From Actinomycetota bacterium (GTDB lineage: Bacteria > Actinomycetota > Acidimicrobiia > IMCC26256 > PALSA-610), in assembly GCA_005779395.1 (NCBI GenBank), contig SXJP01000047.1, positions 1 through 44,449 on the forward strand: a stretch of DNA of 44,449 nt. The letters are read 5' to 3'. Below, in pieces: positions 1-9,860 of the stretch. The notes below the pieces were generated by a model, which made no database searches, was not told the DNA's origin, and saw only the letters and a list, made by a program, of their open reading frames with translations. The position numbers and the translations under genes are program-made. Numbering within the stretch: position 1 is the first letter of the stretch; each line of letters begins with the position of its first letter.

Positions 1-603
1 GATCGCGACGTAGATGCACTTAACGCCCTGGCCCTTCTGGTTCAGGATCGTGTCGATAGCGACAGTGGTTTTGCCGGTCTTGCGGTCGCCAATGATTAGC
101 TCGCGCTGACCACGACCAACAGGTGTCATCGCGTCAATTGCCTTGATGCCAGTCTGGAGTGGTTCGTGGACTGGCTTCCGACCGACGATGCCGGGCGCTT
201 GGATCTCCATGCGTCGCAACGTGACTCCGGTCAGAGGACCTTTGCCGTCGATCGGGTCACCGAGACCGTTGACAACGCGCCCGAGGAGGCCATCGCCCAC
301 TGGCACAGAGAGAATCTCGCCGGTTGCCTGAACAGACATGCCCTGTTCGATGCGGTCTGCGTGGCCGAGCACAACAGCACCGATTGAGTCCTCGTCGAGG
401 TTCAAAGCGAGGCCGCGAGCTCCTCCTTCGAACTCAAGGAGTTCGTTGACGGCTGCTTCGGCGAGGCCGTGCACACGCGCAACGCCGTCGGCAACTGAGA
501 GCACTCGGCCTACGCGCTGGCTCTTGGTCTCTGGTGTGTACGACGCAACATGGTCCCGCAGCGCTGCTGCAATCTCATCTGCGTTGATGGTCAATTCTGC
601 CAT
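1..603 (-). CDS. atpA: ATP synthase F1 subunit alpha, N-terminal part
   Basis: This is the first 201 codons of the alpha subunit of the F1 catalytic head, which holds the non-catalytic nucleotide sites and alternates with beta in the ring at the cytoplasmic face. The rest lies beyond base 1. The protein opens MAELTINADEIAAALRDHV, has the beta-barrel segment (residues about 25-95, with GVARVHGL and LNLDEDSIGAVVLG), then VGDGLLGRVVNGLGDPIDGKGP and the P-loop GDRKTGKT close to the window edge. The ATG at 601-603 is preceded by AGGAG at a good distance. It follows atpH by 40 bases in the same direction and is the last atp gene visible; gamma, beta and epsilon are expected further left by comparison with known actinobacterial operons. 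Confidence 0.97.
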   Translation of the reverse strand, partial: MAELTINADEIAAALRDHVASYTPETKSQRVGRVLSVADGVARVHGLAEAAVNELLEFEGGARGLALNLDEDSIGAVVLGHADRIEQGMSVQATGEILSVPVGDGLLGRVVNGLGDPIDGKGPLTGVTLRRMEIQAPGIVGRKPVHEPLQTGIKAIDAMTPVGRGQRELIIGDRKTGKTTVAIDTILNQKGQGVKCIYVAI

Positions 604-643
604 CAGAACTCCTGTGCCCGTTGAGGGCGGTTCGAGGGAAAGG

Positions 644-1168
644 TCAAAGGGTGGAACGAAGCTGGTCTAGACGTGTGCGGACAGAGCCATCGATCACGGT
701 GTCGCCGATTCGCGCGACGATGCCACCAAGTACTGTTGGGTCAACAACTACCTTGACCTCAACCCGCTTGTTTGTCGCCCGTGAGAGCGCGGCGGCAAGG
801 TCTGTTGACTGAGCGTCGGTCAGTGCGACCGCCGTGCGTACCTCGGCAACTTCATGGCTACGTGACTCTGCGCCTAGAGCGATGAACCGGTCGATAATTG
901 CAGGCAAGTCGCCGCCACGGCCGATTCCTACGACAAGGCCAGCGATCGAACGGCTAACTGGGAGCGCTTTGGTGCCGAGGAGTTGATCGACTACAGCAGT
1001 ACGCCGTTCGGCCGGCAAGGCCGGGTCCGAAAGTGCCATGCGTAGGTCGTCGCTGCCCTCAAAGGCACGAGCAAACCTGAACAGCTCATCTTCGGTTTCG
1101 GCTAGGAAGCCCTCGGCGGTCGCGATCGCTAGGACCGCTCTGGCGTAGGCATCAATCCGTTCAGACAT
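644..1168 (-). CDS. atpH: ATP synthase F1 subunit delta
   Basis: The 174-residue protein is the delta (OSCP) subunit, which sits on top of F1 and ties it to the b-subunit stator. The N-terminal helical domain (MSERIDAYARAVLAIATAEG) and the conserved C-terminal signature (about residues 140-170, VLGGIVARIGDTVIDGSV followed by RTRLDQL) are both present, and the length is normal for a free-standing delta. In mycobacteria delta is fused to a second b-like segment; here it is not, so this operon has the simple arrangement. It lies 10 bases after atpF and 40 before atpA, all on the minus strand, consistent with a single transcript. Confidence 0.96.
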   Translation of the reverse strand: MSERIDAYARAVLAIATAEGFLAETEDELFRFARAFEGSDDLRMALSDPALPAERRTAVVDQLLGTKALPVSRSIAGLVVGIGRGGDLPAIIDRFIALGAESRSHEVAEVRTAVALTDAQSTDLAAALSRATNKRVEVKVVVDPTVLGGIVARIGDTVIDGSVRTRLDQLRSTL

Positions 1169-1178
1169 GAAGTGGCCT

Positions 1179-1865
1179 CTAGTTCCGGCCGACTGAGCTG
1201 ATGTATGAGTTGATTAGATCCTGCTGTGCAGCCGCATCAAGGTTGCGCTCAACAATTTTGCCTGCAAGCTCCACAGACAAGGTTGCAACCTGGCTGCTGA
1301 GGTCAGCGAATGCACGGTCAGAGGCGACACGAATGTCGTCGTCTGCGCGACTGCGAACTTCGGCTGCTTCTTGCTCAGCACGAGCGATCAGGTCGCGCCG
1401 TACCGACTCAGCAGAAGTACGGGCCTCGTCGATAATGCGGTTTGCTTCAGCGCGGGCATCAGCAAGTTGAGCGCGGTAGTCGCCGAGCACAGCCTCTGCA
1501 TCGAGTTTGCTGCGCTCAGCTGCCTCGAGGTCACCGCGAATGCGGTCTTGGCGAGCCTCGGTGGCCTTCTTGACTGCCGGGAACCCCTTCCACAAAAAGA
1601 TGCCAAAGAGAACAGCGAACGATGCGCTACCCCAGATGATCTCGTTCGTCTCCGGCAGGATCGGGCTCGGAGACTCCTGACAGTCATCGACAGCGCCACC
1701 CTTTTCGAGAATCTCTACGCACAAGTGCGCGTCGTGGGCGATCTCTACGTGGGCCTCTGTGTCGGCTTCTGTGCCGCCTTCGGAAGCAGTCGCGCCAGCA
1801 GCACCAATGAACAGTGCGGCCGTAGCGATACCCGCCAAGGCAAACAACTTGCGCGTGTGCGCCAT
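1179..1865 (-). CDS. atpF: ATP synthase F0 subunit b with an extracytoplasmic N-terminal extension
   Basis: This 228-residue protein is the peripheral-stalk b subunit. The membrane helix (about residues 76-94, IIWGSASFAVLFGIFLW) is followed by a long charged coiled coil rich in Ala, Glu, Asp and Arg that ends in the delta-binding tail. The ATG at 1863-1865 was chosen because AGGAG lies 7 bases upstream and because longer reading would run through atpE. The unusual part is residues 1-75: a signal-peptide-like stretch (RKLFALAGIATAALFIGAAG) and then an acidic segment with Cys49 and Cys62 before the usual membrane helix. E. coli b has only a few residues before its membrane helix. The extension could be a cleaved signal peptide plus an exported loop, or a second membrane helix. 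Confidence 0.94.
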   Translation of the reverse strand: MAHTRKLFALAGIATAALFIGAAGATASEGGTEADTEAHVEIAHDAHLCVEILEKGGAVDDCQESPSPILPETNEIIWGSASFAVLFGIFLWKGFPAVKKATEARQDRIRGDLEAAERSKLDAEAVLGDYRAQLADARAEANRIIDEARTSAESVRRDLIARAEQEAAEVRSRADDDIRVASDRAFADLSSQVATLSVELAGKIVERNLDAAAQQDLINSYISSVGRN

Positions 1866-1896
1866 ATTGAAACTCCTGTGGTCCGCTAGGTCGGAT

Positions 1897-2938
<1,042 letters not shown>

Positions 2939-2951
2939 TTGAGTCCCTTAC

Positions 2952-3395
2952 TCAGGCTTTCGCCGGACGGGGCTTGAGGCCTGGGAACGCAAGACTCGCA
3001 GAAACCGAGCGCATCTCCCAGAACAACAACCCAAGGTGGGTACTAGCAACTGCAATTGCAAAAATTCCGAAGTGAATCCAGGTTTGGTTACGCAACAACA
3101 CGAGAGCGACGAGCACGACGCCCATGCGAACGACGAAACCGCCGAGGGCGTTAGTGGCAATAAGTGCAGCGCGACCGCTTCTGACTGCGAAGTCTTGACC
3201 TACTGCGGCGAGCATGAAGTTGAGAGCTACTACTAAGACTGCTAGCAGCATCGCGACAGCACCAGAAAAGCCTTTAAAACCAGCAGCAATTGCTATGAGA
3301 ACTGGGGCGACGAGCAACCCGCGCCTGATGAGGTCGGTAGCAATCTCGCGCTCAACAGGAAGCGGCGCATCTACGTTCGGGTTCACCGTGTCCAC
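2952..3395 (-). CDS. atpI: AtpI-like ATP synthase accessory membrane protein
   Basis: This 147-residue protein has four predicted membrane helices (about residues 30-45, 47-68, 83-103 and 108-128) and occupies the slot held by the ATP synthase protein I homologue in actinobacterial atp operons. AtpI proteins are thought to help assemble the c ring or move magnesium. No catalytic motif is present, so family membership rests on position, size and helix pattern. Its start overlaps the end of the upstream atpZ-like gene by 13 bases, suggesting translational coupling. Confidence 0.75.
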   Translation of the reverse strand: MDTVNPNVDAPLPVEREIATDLIRRGLLVAPVLIAIAAGFKGFSGAVAMLLAVLVVALNFMLAAVGQDFAVRSGRAALIATNALGGFVVRMGVVLVALVLLRNQTWIHFGIFAIAVASTHLGLLFWEMRSVSASLAFPGLKPRPAKA

Positions 3396-3706
3396 GGCTT
3401 ACCTGCTTCCTCGACGGCGATTGCAGCGCGGTATGCGTAGTAGGTCTTGGCGATGACCCCAGCGAACGCGAGTACAGCGAAACACACAGCGAAGATCGGA
3501 CTTGTGCCAACCGCACTGTCGAGCCACAACCCCGCAAGGAAAAAAATTGCAGGCGTGAGCACCATTTCGACGGCCGCAGCGAGCGCATTCGTGAACCCGT
3601 TATACAGACTGGCGTTGTCCATGGGTCGGGTCTTGCCCACTACTAGTGAACCGATACGACGAAGGCGAGAATTGGTCTCGCTATTCGGTCGATCAGTGCT
3701 CTGCAT
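3383..3706 (-). CDS. atpZ: AtpZ/AtpI-type small membrane protein
   Basis: The 107-residue protein has a polar N-terminus followed by two membrane helices (about residues 38-60 and 66-90: AVEMVLTPAIFFLAGLWLD, FAVCFAVLAFAGVIAKTYYAY), the layout of the AtpZ family found at the head of many atp operons and proposed to form a cation channel with AtpI. The ATG at 3704-3706 was chosen because CTAGGAG lies about eleven bases upstream; a longer reading to 3802 has no support. It is the first gene after the 111-base gap behind wecA and therefore probably the first gene of the atp transcript. Confidence 0.75.
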   Translation of the reverse strand: MQSTDRPNSETNSRLRRIGSLVVGKTRPMDNASLYNGFTNALAAAVEMVLTPAIFFLAGLWLDSAVGTSPIFAVCFAVLAFAGVIAKTYYAYRAAIAVEEAGKPWTR

Positions 3707-3763
3707 GGTGGCTTTTTCTCCTAGGGGCGCGCCGTCCCAAGTGCCTTGTGAACGGTTTCGCAA

Positions 3764-3792
3764 AGATATGAGAGCAACGCGCCGCGATACAA
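3764..3792 (-). promoter_or_regulatory. possible sigma-70-like promoter of the atp operon
   Basis: On the minus strand TTGTAT (3792-3787) is followed after 17 bases by ATATCT (3769-3764), in the gap between wecA and atpZ. The boxes match the consensus only partly. The support is the spacing and the position ahead of the operon, so this is a weak call. Confidence 0.22.
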
Positions 3793-3817
3793 ACCGAAGC
3801 AACGATTTTCCGAGTTT

Positions 3818-5059
3818 CTATATCTGTGACGATCGCCGGCGGTCGTCTAAAGAGACAACTGTTTGATCGTCAACGTCATCGATTTGTCCAGTGCCGCTAG
3901 AAGCATTGCCTGTGTGACTCGCACGAACCGCCTCTTCGCGCGCATTGCGGGCGCCGGGGTGCAACACGATGTAAAGGACGAGGCCTAACGCGATTATCGC
4001 AAACGGCACGAACGTATTTAGGTTTATGCCATCGCTATCTAGATCCTTGGCGATTGTTGGAGCGAGCGCCACTGCCGACAGTAACGCCGTCCATGCCCAC
4101 AAGATTGCTACTGCTCTACGAGGACCATGCCCAAGTCTGACAAGGCGATGGTGGATGTGGTCGCGGTCTCCTTCGTGCCACTTCGTGCGACGAACCAGCC
4201 TCCGAACGAACGAAAAGACCGTGTCAACTATTGGAACCCCAAGGATGACGAGTGGCACGACGAGCGGAGCAAAGAAGAAGTATGTGTTGCCTGAGAATGC
4301 GAAGTCGGTGCGGCCTCCGACCGTGATCGTCGGCACGGCCAACAACAGGCCGAGCAGCAATGCGCCGCTATCACCCATGATTATTCGCGCCGGATTGAAA
4401 TTGAATGGCAAGAAACCAACACAAATTCCGACTGTGATGATGGCTACTAACGGCGCGATGTTCGATCCATCGAGCAAGCCCTGGTCGAAAAGCCTGTCAG
4501 CGAAAACAAAGAATGCTGTTCCCGCGATCGCGGCAATTCCCGCTGCTAAGCCGTCAAGTCCATCGATCAGATTTATGGCGTTGGTCAACAGCACGACCCA
4601 TAGCACGGTGACCAATGGCGCGATGTCTGCTGAAAGTACAACGAGTTCGAGGTTCCCGATATTGAACGGGACTCGGAAGAAGAACATTGTTACGCCAAAG
4701 CGTGCCAACACCGATGCGGCAAGCACGATCCCTGCCACTTTCGCTGGCGGTGAAACGATGTACCTGTCGTCAAGAATCCCTACGAGCGCAATCACAACGG
4801 CAGCGACTACGACACCAGTGGGCTCTGAGTTCTGTCGAAACATTTCCGTGAACTGATCCAGCTGCGACGCTGTCGCGATCGCAGCTACGAACCCGAGCAG
4901 CATCGCCAAGCCACCGATGTTCGGGATCGCTCCCGCATGCATAGATCGCTCGTTCGGGTACGCGACCCACTTGATGCGCTTAGCGATCGGGACAGCGAAG
5001 CAGGTCGCGACTGCCGTCACGGCCGCTGCTACGCCAAGTACTAAGAAATAACCGACCAT
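3818..5059 (-). CDS. wecA: undecaprenyl/decaprenyl-phosphate GlcNAc-1-phosphate transferase (WecA/MraY family)
   Basis: This 413-residue membrane enzyme transfers a sugar-1-phosphate from a UDP-sugar to polyprenyl phosphate at the inner face of the membrane, the first step of cell-wall linker or polysaccharide synthesis. The family motifs are present in order: DD at 97-98 (GILDDRY), NAINLIDGLDGLAAG at 160-174, GDSG at 229-232 and the His cluster HIHHRL at 301-306. The His cluster separates WecA/TagO-type enzymes from MraY. About eleven membrane segments are visible, and the last 45 residues form a polar cytoplasmic tail. In mycobacteria the homologue (Rv1302) also sits directly ahead of the atp genes, supporting the call. 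The exact sugar is not decided by the sequence. Confidence 0.93.
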   Translation of the reverse strand: MVGYFLVLGVAAAVTAVATCFAVPIAKRIKWVAYPNERSMHAGAIPNIGGLAMLLGFVAAIATASQLDQFTEMFRQNSEPTGVVVAAVVIALVGILDDRYIVSPPAKVAGIVLAASVLARFGVTMFFFRVPFNIGNLELVVLSADIAPLVTVLWVVLLTNAINLIDGLDGLAAGIAAIAGTAFFVFADRLFDQGLLDGSNIAPLVAIITVGICVGFLPFNFNPARIIMGDSGALLLGLLLAVPTITVGGRTDFAFSGNTYFFFAPLVVPLVILGVPIVDTVFSFVRRLVRRTKWHEGDRDHIHHRLVRLGHGPRRAVAILWAWTALLSAVALAPTIAKDLDSDGINLNTFVPFAIIALGLVLYIVLHPGARNAREEAVRASHTGNASSGTGQIDDVDDQTVVSLDDRRRSSQI

Positions 5060-5099
5060 GTGCTCTCAGCCTCGCGTATCCGTGCGCCGCAATCGGCGA

Positions 5100-6338
5100 T
5101 CAGGGATACGGCGTGAACTTACTGCAGAGCGCGCCGGCTTGTTCTCTGACAGCGGCGAGGACGCTCGAGTCGTCTGCCGACCGCAGCGCAGTAGCAATCA
5201 ACTCTGCGATCTCGACCATCTGTTCCTCGCCCATTCCCGCAGTAGTAACGGCTGCGGTGCCTAAGCGAAGACCGCTCGTCACGAACGGCTTGGCTGGATC
5301 ATTAGGTATCGCGTTCTTGTTGGTTGTAATTCCAGCGACATCTAGACACTCTTGAGCAACCTTGCCTGTTACTTCGAATGGCCGAAGGTCGACGAGCATG
5401 AGGTGGTTATCTGTCCCACCGCTAATGATTCGAAAACCGTGACCTGCGAGAGCGTTAGCTAACGCCGACGCATTCAGAACAACACTTGCTGCATAATCAC
5501 GGAACTCCGGGCGTGACGCTTCGTGGAACGCGACGGCTTTTGCCGCAACAACATGCATGAGCGGACCGCCCTGCATTCCAGGAAACACTGCTTTGTCGAT
5601 CGCCGTTGCGTACTGGTCCCGACACAGAATTGCGCCACCACGCGGCCCACGCAATGTCTTGTGCGTAGTGAATGTCACGATGTCCGCGAATGGAACAGGG
5701 TTCGCATGCGCGCCCCCGGCGATGAGACCAGCAATGTGTGCCGCGTCGACCATTAGTAACGCGCCAACTTCGTCTGCGATCTCTCGAAATGCAGCGAAAT
5801 CGATTGCGCGCGGGTATGCAGTCGCACCAGCGATGATCATCTTTGGTCGCTCTTCCCTAGCCAGGTTCGCGATCTCTTCGTAGTCGAGTTGTTCGGTGCT
5901 TTCATGGACCCCATAGGCGCAGAAGTCATAGAATCGCCCCGAAAAGTTGACGGGCGAACCGTGAGTGAGATGACCACCCTGGTCGAGACGCATACCGAGA
6001 ACCTTGTCGCCTGGGTGCAAAAGCGCAAGGAACACGCCCATGTTTGCGTTGGCTCCAGAGTGTGGCTGCACGTTCGCGTGTTCCGCTCCGAACAGATTGC
6101 AAGCGCGCTCGATTGCTAGGTCTTCGGCTTCATCGACAACCACGTTTCCGCCGTAGTAGCGCTTGTGCGGATAACCCTCGCTGTACTTGTTCGTGAGCAC
6201 CGAGCCTTGCGCCGCAATGACGGCGGGCGAGGTGAAGTTCTCTGATGCAATTAGTTGGATGGTTGTGTTCTGTCGGATCCGCTCGCGATCGATGATGTCT
6301 GAAATCTGGGGATCGGACTGCTCTAGCAATGTTTGCAT
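5100..6338 (-). CDS. glyA: serine hydroxymethyltransferase
   Basis: The 412-residue PLP enzyme converts serine and tetrahydrofolate to glycine and 5,10-methylene-tetrahydrofolate, the main source of one-carbon units. The PLP lysine is K227 in [15 protein letters not shown], the residues after it match the family, and the N-terminal [13 protein letters not shown] (28-40) and [14 protein letters not shown] (51-64) motifs are intact. Length is typical of bacterial GlyA. It starts one base after the rpiB stop codon and is followed after 40 bases by wecA, so rpiB, glyA and probably wecA share a transcript. Confidence 0.98.
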   Translation of the reverse strand: MQTLLEQSDPQISDIIDRERIRQNTTIQLIASENFTSPAVIAAQGSVLTNKYSEGYPHKRYYGGNVVVDEAEDLAIERACNLFGAEHANVQPHSGANANMGVFLALLHPGDKVLGMRLDQGGHLTHGSPVNFSGRFYDFCAYGVHESTEQLDYEEIANLAREERPKMIIAGATAYPRAIDFAAFREIADEVGALLMVDAAHIAGLIAGGAHANPVPFADIVTFTTHKTLRGPRGGAILCRDQYATAIDKAVFPGMQGGPLMHVVAAKAVAFHEASRPEFRDYAASVVLNASALANALAGHGFRIISGGTDNHLMLVDLRPFEVTGKVAQECLDVAGITTNKNAIPNDPAKPFVTSGLRLGTAAVTTAGMGEEQMVEIAELIATALRSADDSSVLAAVREQAGALCSKFTPYP

Positions 6339-6339
6339 T

Positions 6340-6786
6340 TCAGCTCTCTTCTTGTTCTATTGCTGAGATCAGGTCGACGCGACTTGCGTGTCGACCGCCG
6401 TCAAATGTGGTGTTCAAAAATACGTCGAGAATCTCTTCAGCGAGACCGAGACCGACTATGCGACCGCCAATGGACAAGACATTTGCATCGTTGTGGGAGC
6501 GCGCCATGCGTGCGGTGTAAAGGTCGTTGCATAAGGCTGCACGCGCCCCGCGGACCTTATTGGCCGCGATTTGTTCCCCTTGGCCGCTACCGCCAATAAC
6601 GATGCCGACCTCAGCATTCCCACTGACGACTGCACGAGCGACATCAGCGCAGATCGGCGGATAATCGACTGACTCTTCTGTGTGGGTTCCGAGGTCGATG
6701 ACGTCGTGCCCACGGCCCTTTAGAACCTGAACGAAGTACTCCTTGAGCACGTATCCAGCGTGGTCTGCACCAATTGCAATGCGCAT
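6340..6786 (-). CDS. rpiB: ribose-5-phosphate isomerase B
   Basis: The 148-residue enzyme interconverts ribose-5-phosphate and ribulose-5-phosphate in the pentose phosphate pathway. Visible motifs are [12 protein letters not shown] at the N-terminus, [17 protein letters not shown] in the middle and [19 protein letters not shown]. The GEQ triplet places it with the mycobacterial type, in which a glutamate takes the role of the catalytic cysteine of E. coli RpiB. The start at 6784-6786 was preferred over an ATG six codons upstream because AAGGGGAG lies six bases before it and the protein then begins exactly at the first beta strand. It is the first gene of the leftward group, divergent from the 6845 gene. 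Confidence 0.95.
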   Translation of the reverse strand: MRIAIGADHAGYVLKEYFVQVLKGRGHDVIDLGTHTEESVDYPPICADVARAVVSGNAEVGIVIGGSGQGEQIAANKVRGARAALCNDLYTARMARSHNDANVLSIGGRIVGLGLAEEILDVFLNTTFDGGRHASRVDLISAIEQEES

Positions 6787-6790
6787 GCAA

Positions 6791-6798
6791 CTCCCCTT
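6791..6798 (-). promoter_or_regulatory. ribosome-binding site that fixes the rpiB start
   Basis: AAGGGGAG on the minus strand lies four bases (TTGC) before the ATG at 6786-6784. It falls just inside a possible longer reading frame and so argues for the shorter start. Confidence 0.6.
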
Positions 6799-6844
6799 CT
6801 CCAATGCCGAAGTGTACGGCCAATAGCCACATAGCCTGCGAGTC

Positions 6845-7399
6845 GTGTCGGTGCGGTCGAAGTGTCAATTTATCGGCTCGACCAGCATCGTCGGACTGTC
6901 CCTACTCTGGCCAAGCACGGCAAGCGCCGAACCCGGTGACGTCACCATGTCAGTACAGAATTACTTCTTTGAAACCGATCGCGATGCGCTTGCACCCGCC
7001 GACATGGTCACGCTCGAGAATGTTGGAACTGCTACTCATCGAATACTCGGACCGGGTCTAGATCTCACCGGCCATTTACTCGGTCCCGGCGACCAAGTCG
7101 AGTTCGATGTCCCAGACGAAGACTTCGCCTTAACGTGCGCGATCCACCTATCAATGAGACTTGAGTTGCCAGTGGTCTCGCCTTTGCCTACAACCACAGC
7201 CACCGACCTCGCCTACACCGGTCCCGGCACAACTAACACTGCTGCGCTCGGCGTAGCTGCACTCAGTCTTGGAATCCTTTCTTGGCTACTCAGCCACCGC
7301 CGCAATCCGGTAGTTGCATCCCACAGTCGCCTCGATTCCATTTTGCCGAGCAGCGACCGTGAACGAAGAGGAACGCGTCCTTACCCGCCACTCGAATAG
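6845..7399 (+). CDS. secreted cupredoxin-like protein with LAXTG sorting signal
   Basis: The 184-residue protein begins with a signal peptide (residues 1-28, ending STASA before EPGD). A short domain follows (about 29-108) with the ligand pattern of a type-1 copper site: His65 in ATHRI, then Cys98, His101 and Met104 in the tight order C-x2-H-x2-M. A Thr/Pro-rich linker leads to LAYTG (122-126), a hydrophobic segment (about 132-148) and an Arg-containing tail. LAXTG is the signal known for class E sortases of Actinobacteria, so cell-wall anchoring is inferred. The tail after the membrane segment (about 35 residues) is longer than usual. The start is GTG. It stands alone on the plus strand at the edge of the polysaccharide island, convergent with a glycosyltransferase gene. 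No sortase gene is in the window. Confidence 0.7.
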   Translation: MSVRSKCQFIGSTSIVGLSLLWPSTASAEPGDVTMSVQNYFFETDRDALAPADMVTLENVGTATHRILGPGLDLTGHLLGPGDQVEFDVPDEDFALTCAIHLSMRLELPVVSPLPTTTATDLAYTGPGTTNTAALGVAALSLGILSWLLSHRRNPVVASHSRLDSILPSSDRERRGTRPYPPLE

Positions 7400-7416
7400 T
7401 CGCTGCGCGCTAGCGA

Positions 7417-8490
7417 TCATCCGAGCGCCCTAGCCCATACGTCAGCTGTTTCGGTTGCGGCCCTGACCCATGAGAGCTTCGCTACTTCTGCTCTCCCTGC
7501 AACCACTCGCTCTGCTCGCCTATCGGCATCGTTGAGAAGCTCTTTGACTACAGCTGCTTGTGCAGTTGCGTCGCCGATAGGCACGAACTCGATACCGCTT
7601 GGGCAGACTTCGGCTAACGCGCCGACCTTCGTCGCCATCACGACTGCGTCACAGGCGAGCGCCTCAACGGGTGGGAGACCGAAACCCTCATAATGCGATA
7701 CGTACGCGACCACCGTCGCAGCTCCGTACAGCGCCGGAAGATCCGTTTCTTGGATATACCCGAGGCGCATTACTCCCGGACCAAGATCGATCGAGTCGAT
7801 TGCACCACCAGCTACTACCAGTTGAGTCGCGGCAAGGCGACACGCCTCTCTGAGCGATGTCAAGTCCTTGCGAGGTTCGAAGTTGCCGACATACAGCACG
7901 CATCGATCAGGTAGTTGGAAACGCTTACGCAGAGCCTCAACTGCCTCTGGCGTAGCAGGCCGAAACACGGCACCAGGCGCCTCATATACAACTGTTGCCT
8001 CGCGACCGAAGTGGGCCTGGATTCGCTCCGCGGTAAACGCCGACACAGCAATAAGTTCGTCAGCATTGCGGCACGCAAACCGCGTTAGCGCCCGCTTGGT
8101 CCTGCCGCCCCCCGAAAACGCCCATGGCATGTCAAGCTGCGCGAGGTCGTGCACCGTAGCGACCCGTCGTTGCCGACCCGACCACGGGATATCGACGTCG
8201 AGACCATGGACGAGTTCGGCATCTCTTACCGGTAATGCGCTTTGTACCTTGCGTGTGACTCCACTCTGAGCGCGCACCGCATGAACGGGAATGCCGTTCG
8301 GCACGTTCTTTACTTGCGACTGATCGACGATCGCGGAGATTCCCAGGTCAAGTTCCGGCACGCGATTGGCAACAGCAGCAACCAATTCCCGAACGTACGT
8401 CTGGACACCGCTACCCCCTTCGGTGAGGGCAACCGCGTTCAGGACGACTCTGGGTAAACCGCTGTGTGAGCTACGACGACTAATGACCAT
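7417..8490 (-). CDS. glycosyltransferase, GT4 family
   Basis: The 357-residue protein has the two-domain GT-B layout. The N-terminal domain has GGSGVQTYVRELV (about 26-38), HDLAQLD in the middle and AFTAERI. The C-terminal nucleotide-sugar domain has LYVGNFEPRKDL, LGYIQETDLPALYGAA and the retaining E-x7-E region SHYEGFGLPPVEALACDAVV. It probably adds one sugar to a lipid-linked repeat unit on the cytoplasmic side. Its start overlaps the end of the upstream polymerase gene by 52 bases, with no alternative start after that stop codon that would keep the first strand, so the two are likely translated together. Donor and acceptor cannot be read from sequence. Confidence 0.9.
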   Translation of the reverse strand: MVISRRSSHSGLPRVVLNAVALTEGGSGVQTYVRELVAAVANRVPELDLGISAIVDQSQVKNVPNGIPVHAVRAQSGVTRKVQSALPVRDAELVHGLDVDIPWSGRQRRVATVHDLAQLDMPWAFSGGGRTKRALTRFACRNADELIAVSAFTAERIQAHFGREATVVYEAPGAVFRPATPEAVEALRKRFQLPDRCVLYVGNFEPRKDLTSLREACRLAATQLVVAGGAIDSIDLGPGVMRLGYIQETDLPALYGAATVVAYVSHYEGFGLPPVEALACDAVVMATKVGALAEVCPSGIEFVPIGDATAQAAVVKELLNDADRRAERVVAGRAEVAKLSWVRAATETADVWARALG

Positions 8491-9860
8491 AGGTAGAACT
8501 CGTTAGGGAATATTTCAAGCCATGTAGCTACTAGAGACGCTGCCATCGCTCCGTAGACGGTCGCAGACAGGCCAAGCGCGAAACCTAGGTCGACTCCGGC
8601 TAAGCGTTTCTCGATTCCAAATAATGCAACAACAATCGCAATCAGGAGCATGAGGTAGAAGAAGAAACCGGGAACTCCAATCTCATAAAGAGCCTTAAAA
8701 TATTGATTATCTGGCTGATAGAGAGCACCAAATCCAGCAGCACCGTTTAGTTCAACGTACTTCTCGGCTGCTGCGCCGGTAGTGCCGATTCCTCTACCGA
8801 AAGGTGCTTCGAGCAGGCGTGTCAGATTCTGACCCCAACCGACTGTGCGGTCGTCGAGACTGTCGCTTTGCAACACAGTTGCGCTGAATGAGCCTGGCAT
8901 CGCGGCAAGGCCGATAAGAGCGACCGGAACAGGTAAGAAAAGCGCGCCATACCTACGTATAGCGAGGACGAAAAGCCCAACCGCGAGAGCGAGCCACGCA
9001 CCGCGAACAAATGTCAGAGCCAGCGCGGCGCACTGAATCGGGAGTGTCCACAGAAAAATCTGGCTCCGTCGACGGCGTTGATCTTCGAGAGCAATCGGTA
9101 GTCCTACAAGTATCACTAGAGTCAGGAAAAACGCGAAGTTGAAGGGCGAAGGAAAACTCGATATCGAGCGCATGAAGCCACCCGTGAACCGAATATTTTC
9201 ATCGTACTGATAGCCGAGTTTTACGAGACTTTCATGGCCCATGAATTGTTGCGCGATCCCCCATAACGCGGTCACGAGCCCTGCACCCATGAGCAGCGAG
9301 ACCAAGCGGTCGCGGTCCTTGACCGTAAGTGGCGCGAGCCACGCCGCGAGGGCTAACGCAAGCCAAAAATACCCGACCTTCAGACCGACCGCTGCTTGGA
9401 TCGGCGAGGCATTAGTCGCGACGACAACAGCCGATGCGATACCGACGCCGACGTAAAGAACGAGCGGACCGACGAACTTCGGACGGTCGCGCTTAACCCT
9501 CTTTGAACCGACAAAATTGAGTCCGGCCCATAACAGCGAGTAGACGGCTAGCGCCTCCTTCCAGCCATCGACAAACGGTGGTCTCTCGGGTAACAGCAAC
9601 AACAGTCCGTTGAATGGCACGAGTGCTACCAGCAACAAGATGCCACGCTGGGGACGAAGTGCAATGAATACGAGTACAGGCGAACACAACACGGCAAACA
9701 GAGCCCATGGCAATAGGTCGAGACCGGCGTTGAAAGTTTCCGTTGCAGTACCAGACTCAGCGAGGCTCGTGACTAGAGCAATTGCAACCGCGACAAGTGA
9801 AGCTACAGCGATTAGTTGGCCCCTACCTACTATGCGGGGCTCCCGCGGCGCCGGCACCAT
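8439..9860 (-). CDS. O-antigen ligase / Wzy-like polysaccharide polymerase
   Basis: The roughly 473-residue membrane protein has about twelve hydrophobic helices. A central segment (ALTFVRGAWLALAVGLFVLA) and a large polar loop (GRGIGTTGAAAEKYVELNG, then PDNQYFKALYEIGVPGFFFY) carry the Wzy_C-type pattern of polymerases and ligases that join lipid-linked oligosaccharides at the outer face of the membrane. The ATG at 9858-9860 is used here; a TTG nine codons upstream (9887) is possible and neither has a strong ribosome-binding site. It is divergent from the Wzz/kinase gene across about 100 bases, a likely place for two promoters. In a monoderm organism without LPS, polymerisation of an exopolysaccharide or capsule is the likely role. 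Confidence 0.85.
   Translation of the reverse strand: MVPAPREPRIVGRGQLIAVASLVAVAIALVTSLAESGTATETFNAGLDLLPWALFAVLCSPVLVFIALRPQRGILLLVALVPFNGLLLLLPERPPFVDGWKEALAVYSLLWAGLNFVGSKRVKRDRPKFVGPLVLYVGVGIASAVVVATNASPIQAAVGLKVGYFWLALALAAWLAPLTVKDRDRLVSLLMGAGLVTALWGIAQQFMGHESLVKLGYQYDENIRFTGGFMRSISSFPSPFNFAFFLTLVILVGLPIALEDQRRRRSQIFLWTLPIQCAALALTFVRGAWLALAVGLFVLAIRRYGALFLPVPVALIGLAAMPGSFSATVLQSDSLDDRTVGWGQNLTRLLEAPFGRGIGTTGAAAEKYVELNGAAGFGALYQPDNQYFKALYEIGVPGFFFYLMLLIAIVVALFGIEKRLAGVDLGFALGLSATVYGAMAASLVATWLEIFPNEFYLWSLVVVAHTAVYPESS

Noticed and set aside
4026..4856. Plus-strand frame of 276 codons opposite wecA
   Set aside because: Low-complexity Ser/Thr/Pro/Ala translation; wecA has all family motifs on the other strand.
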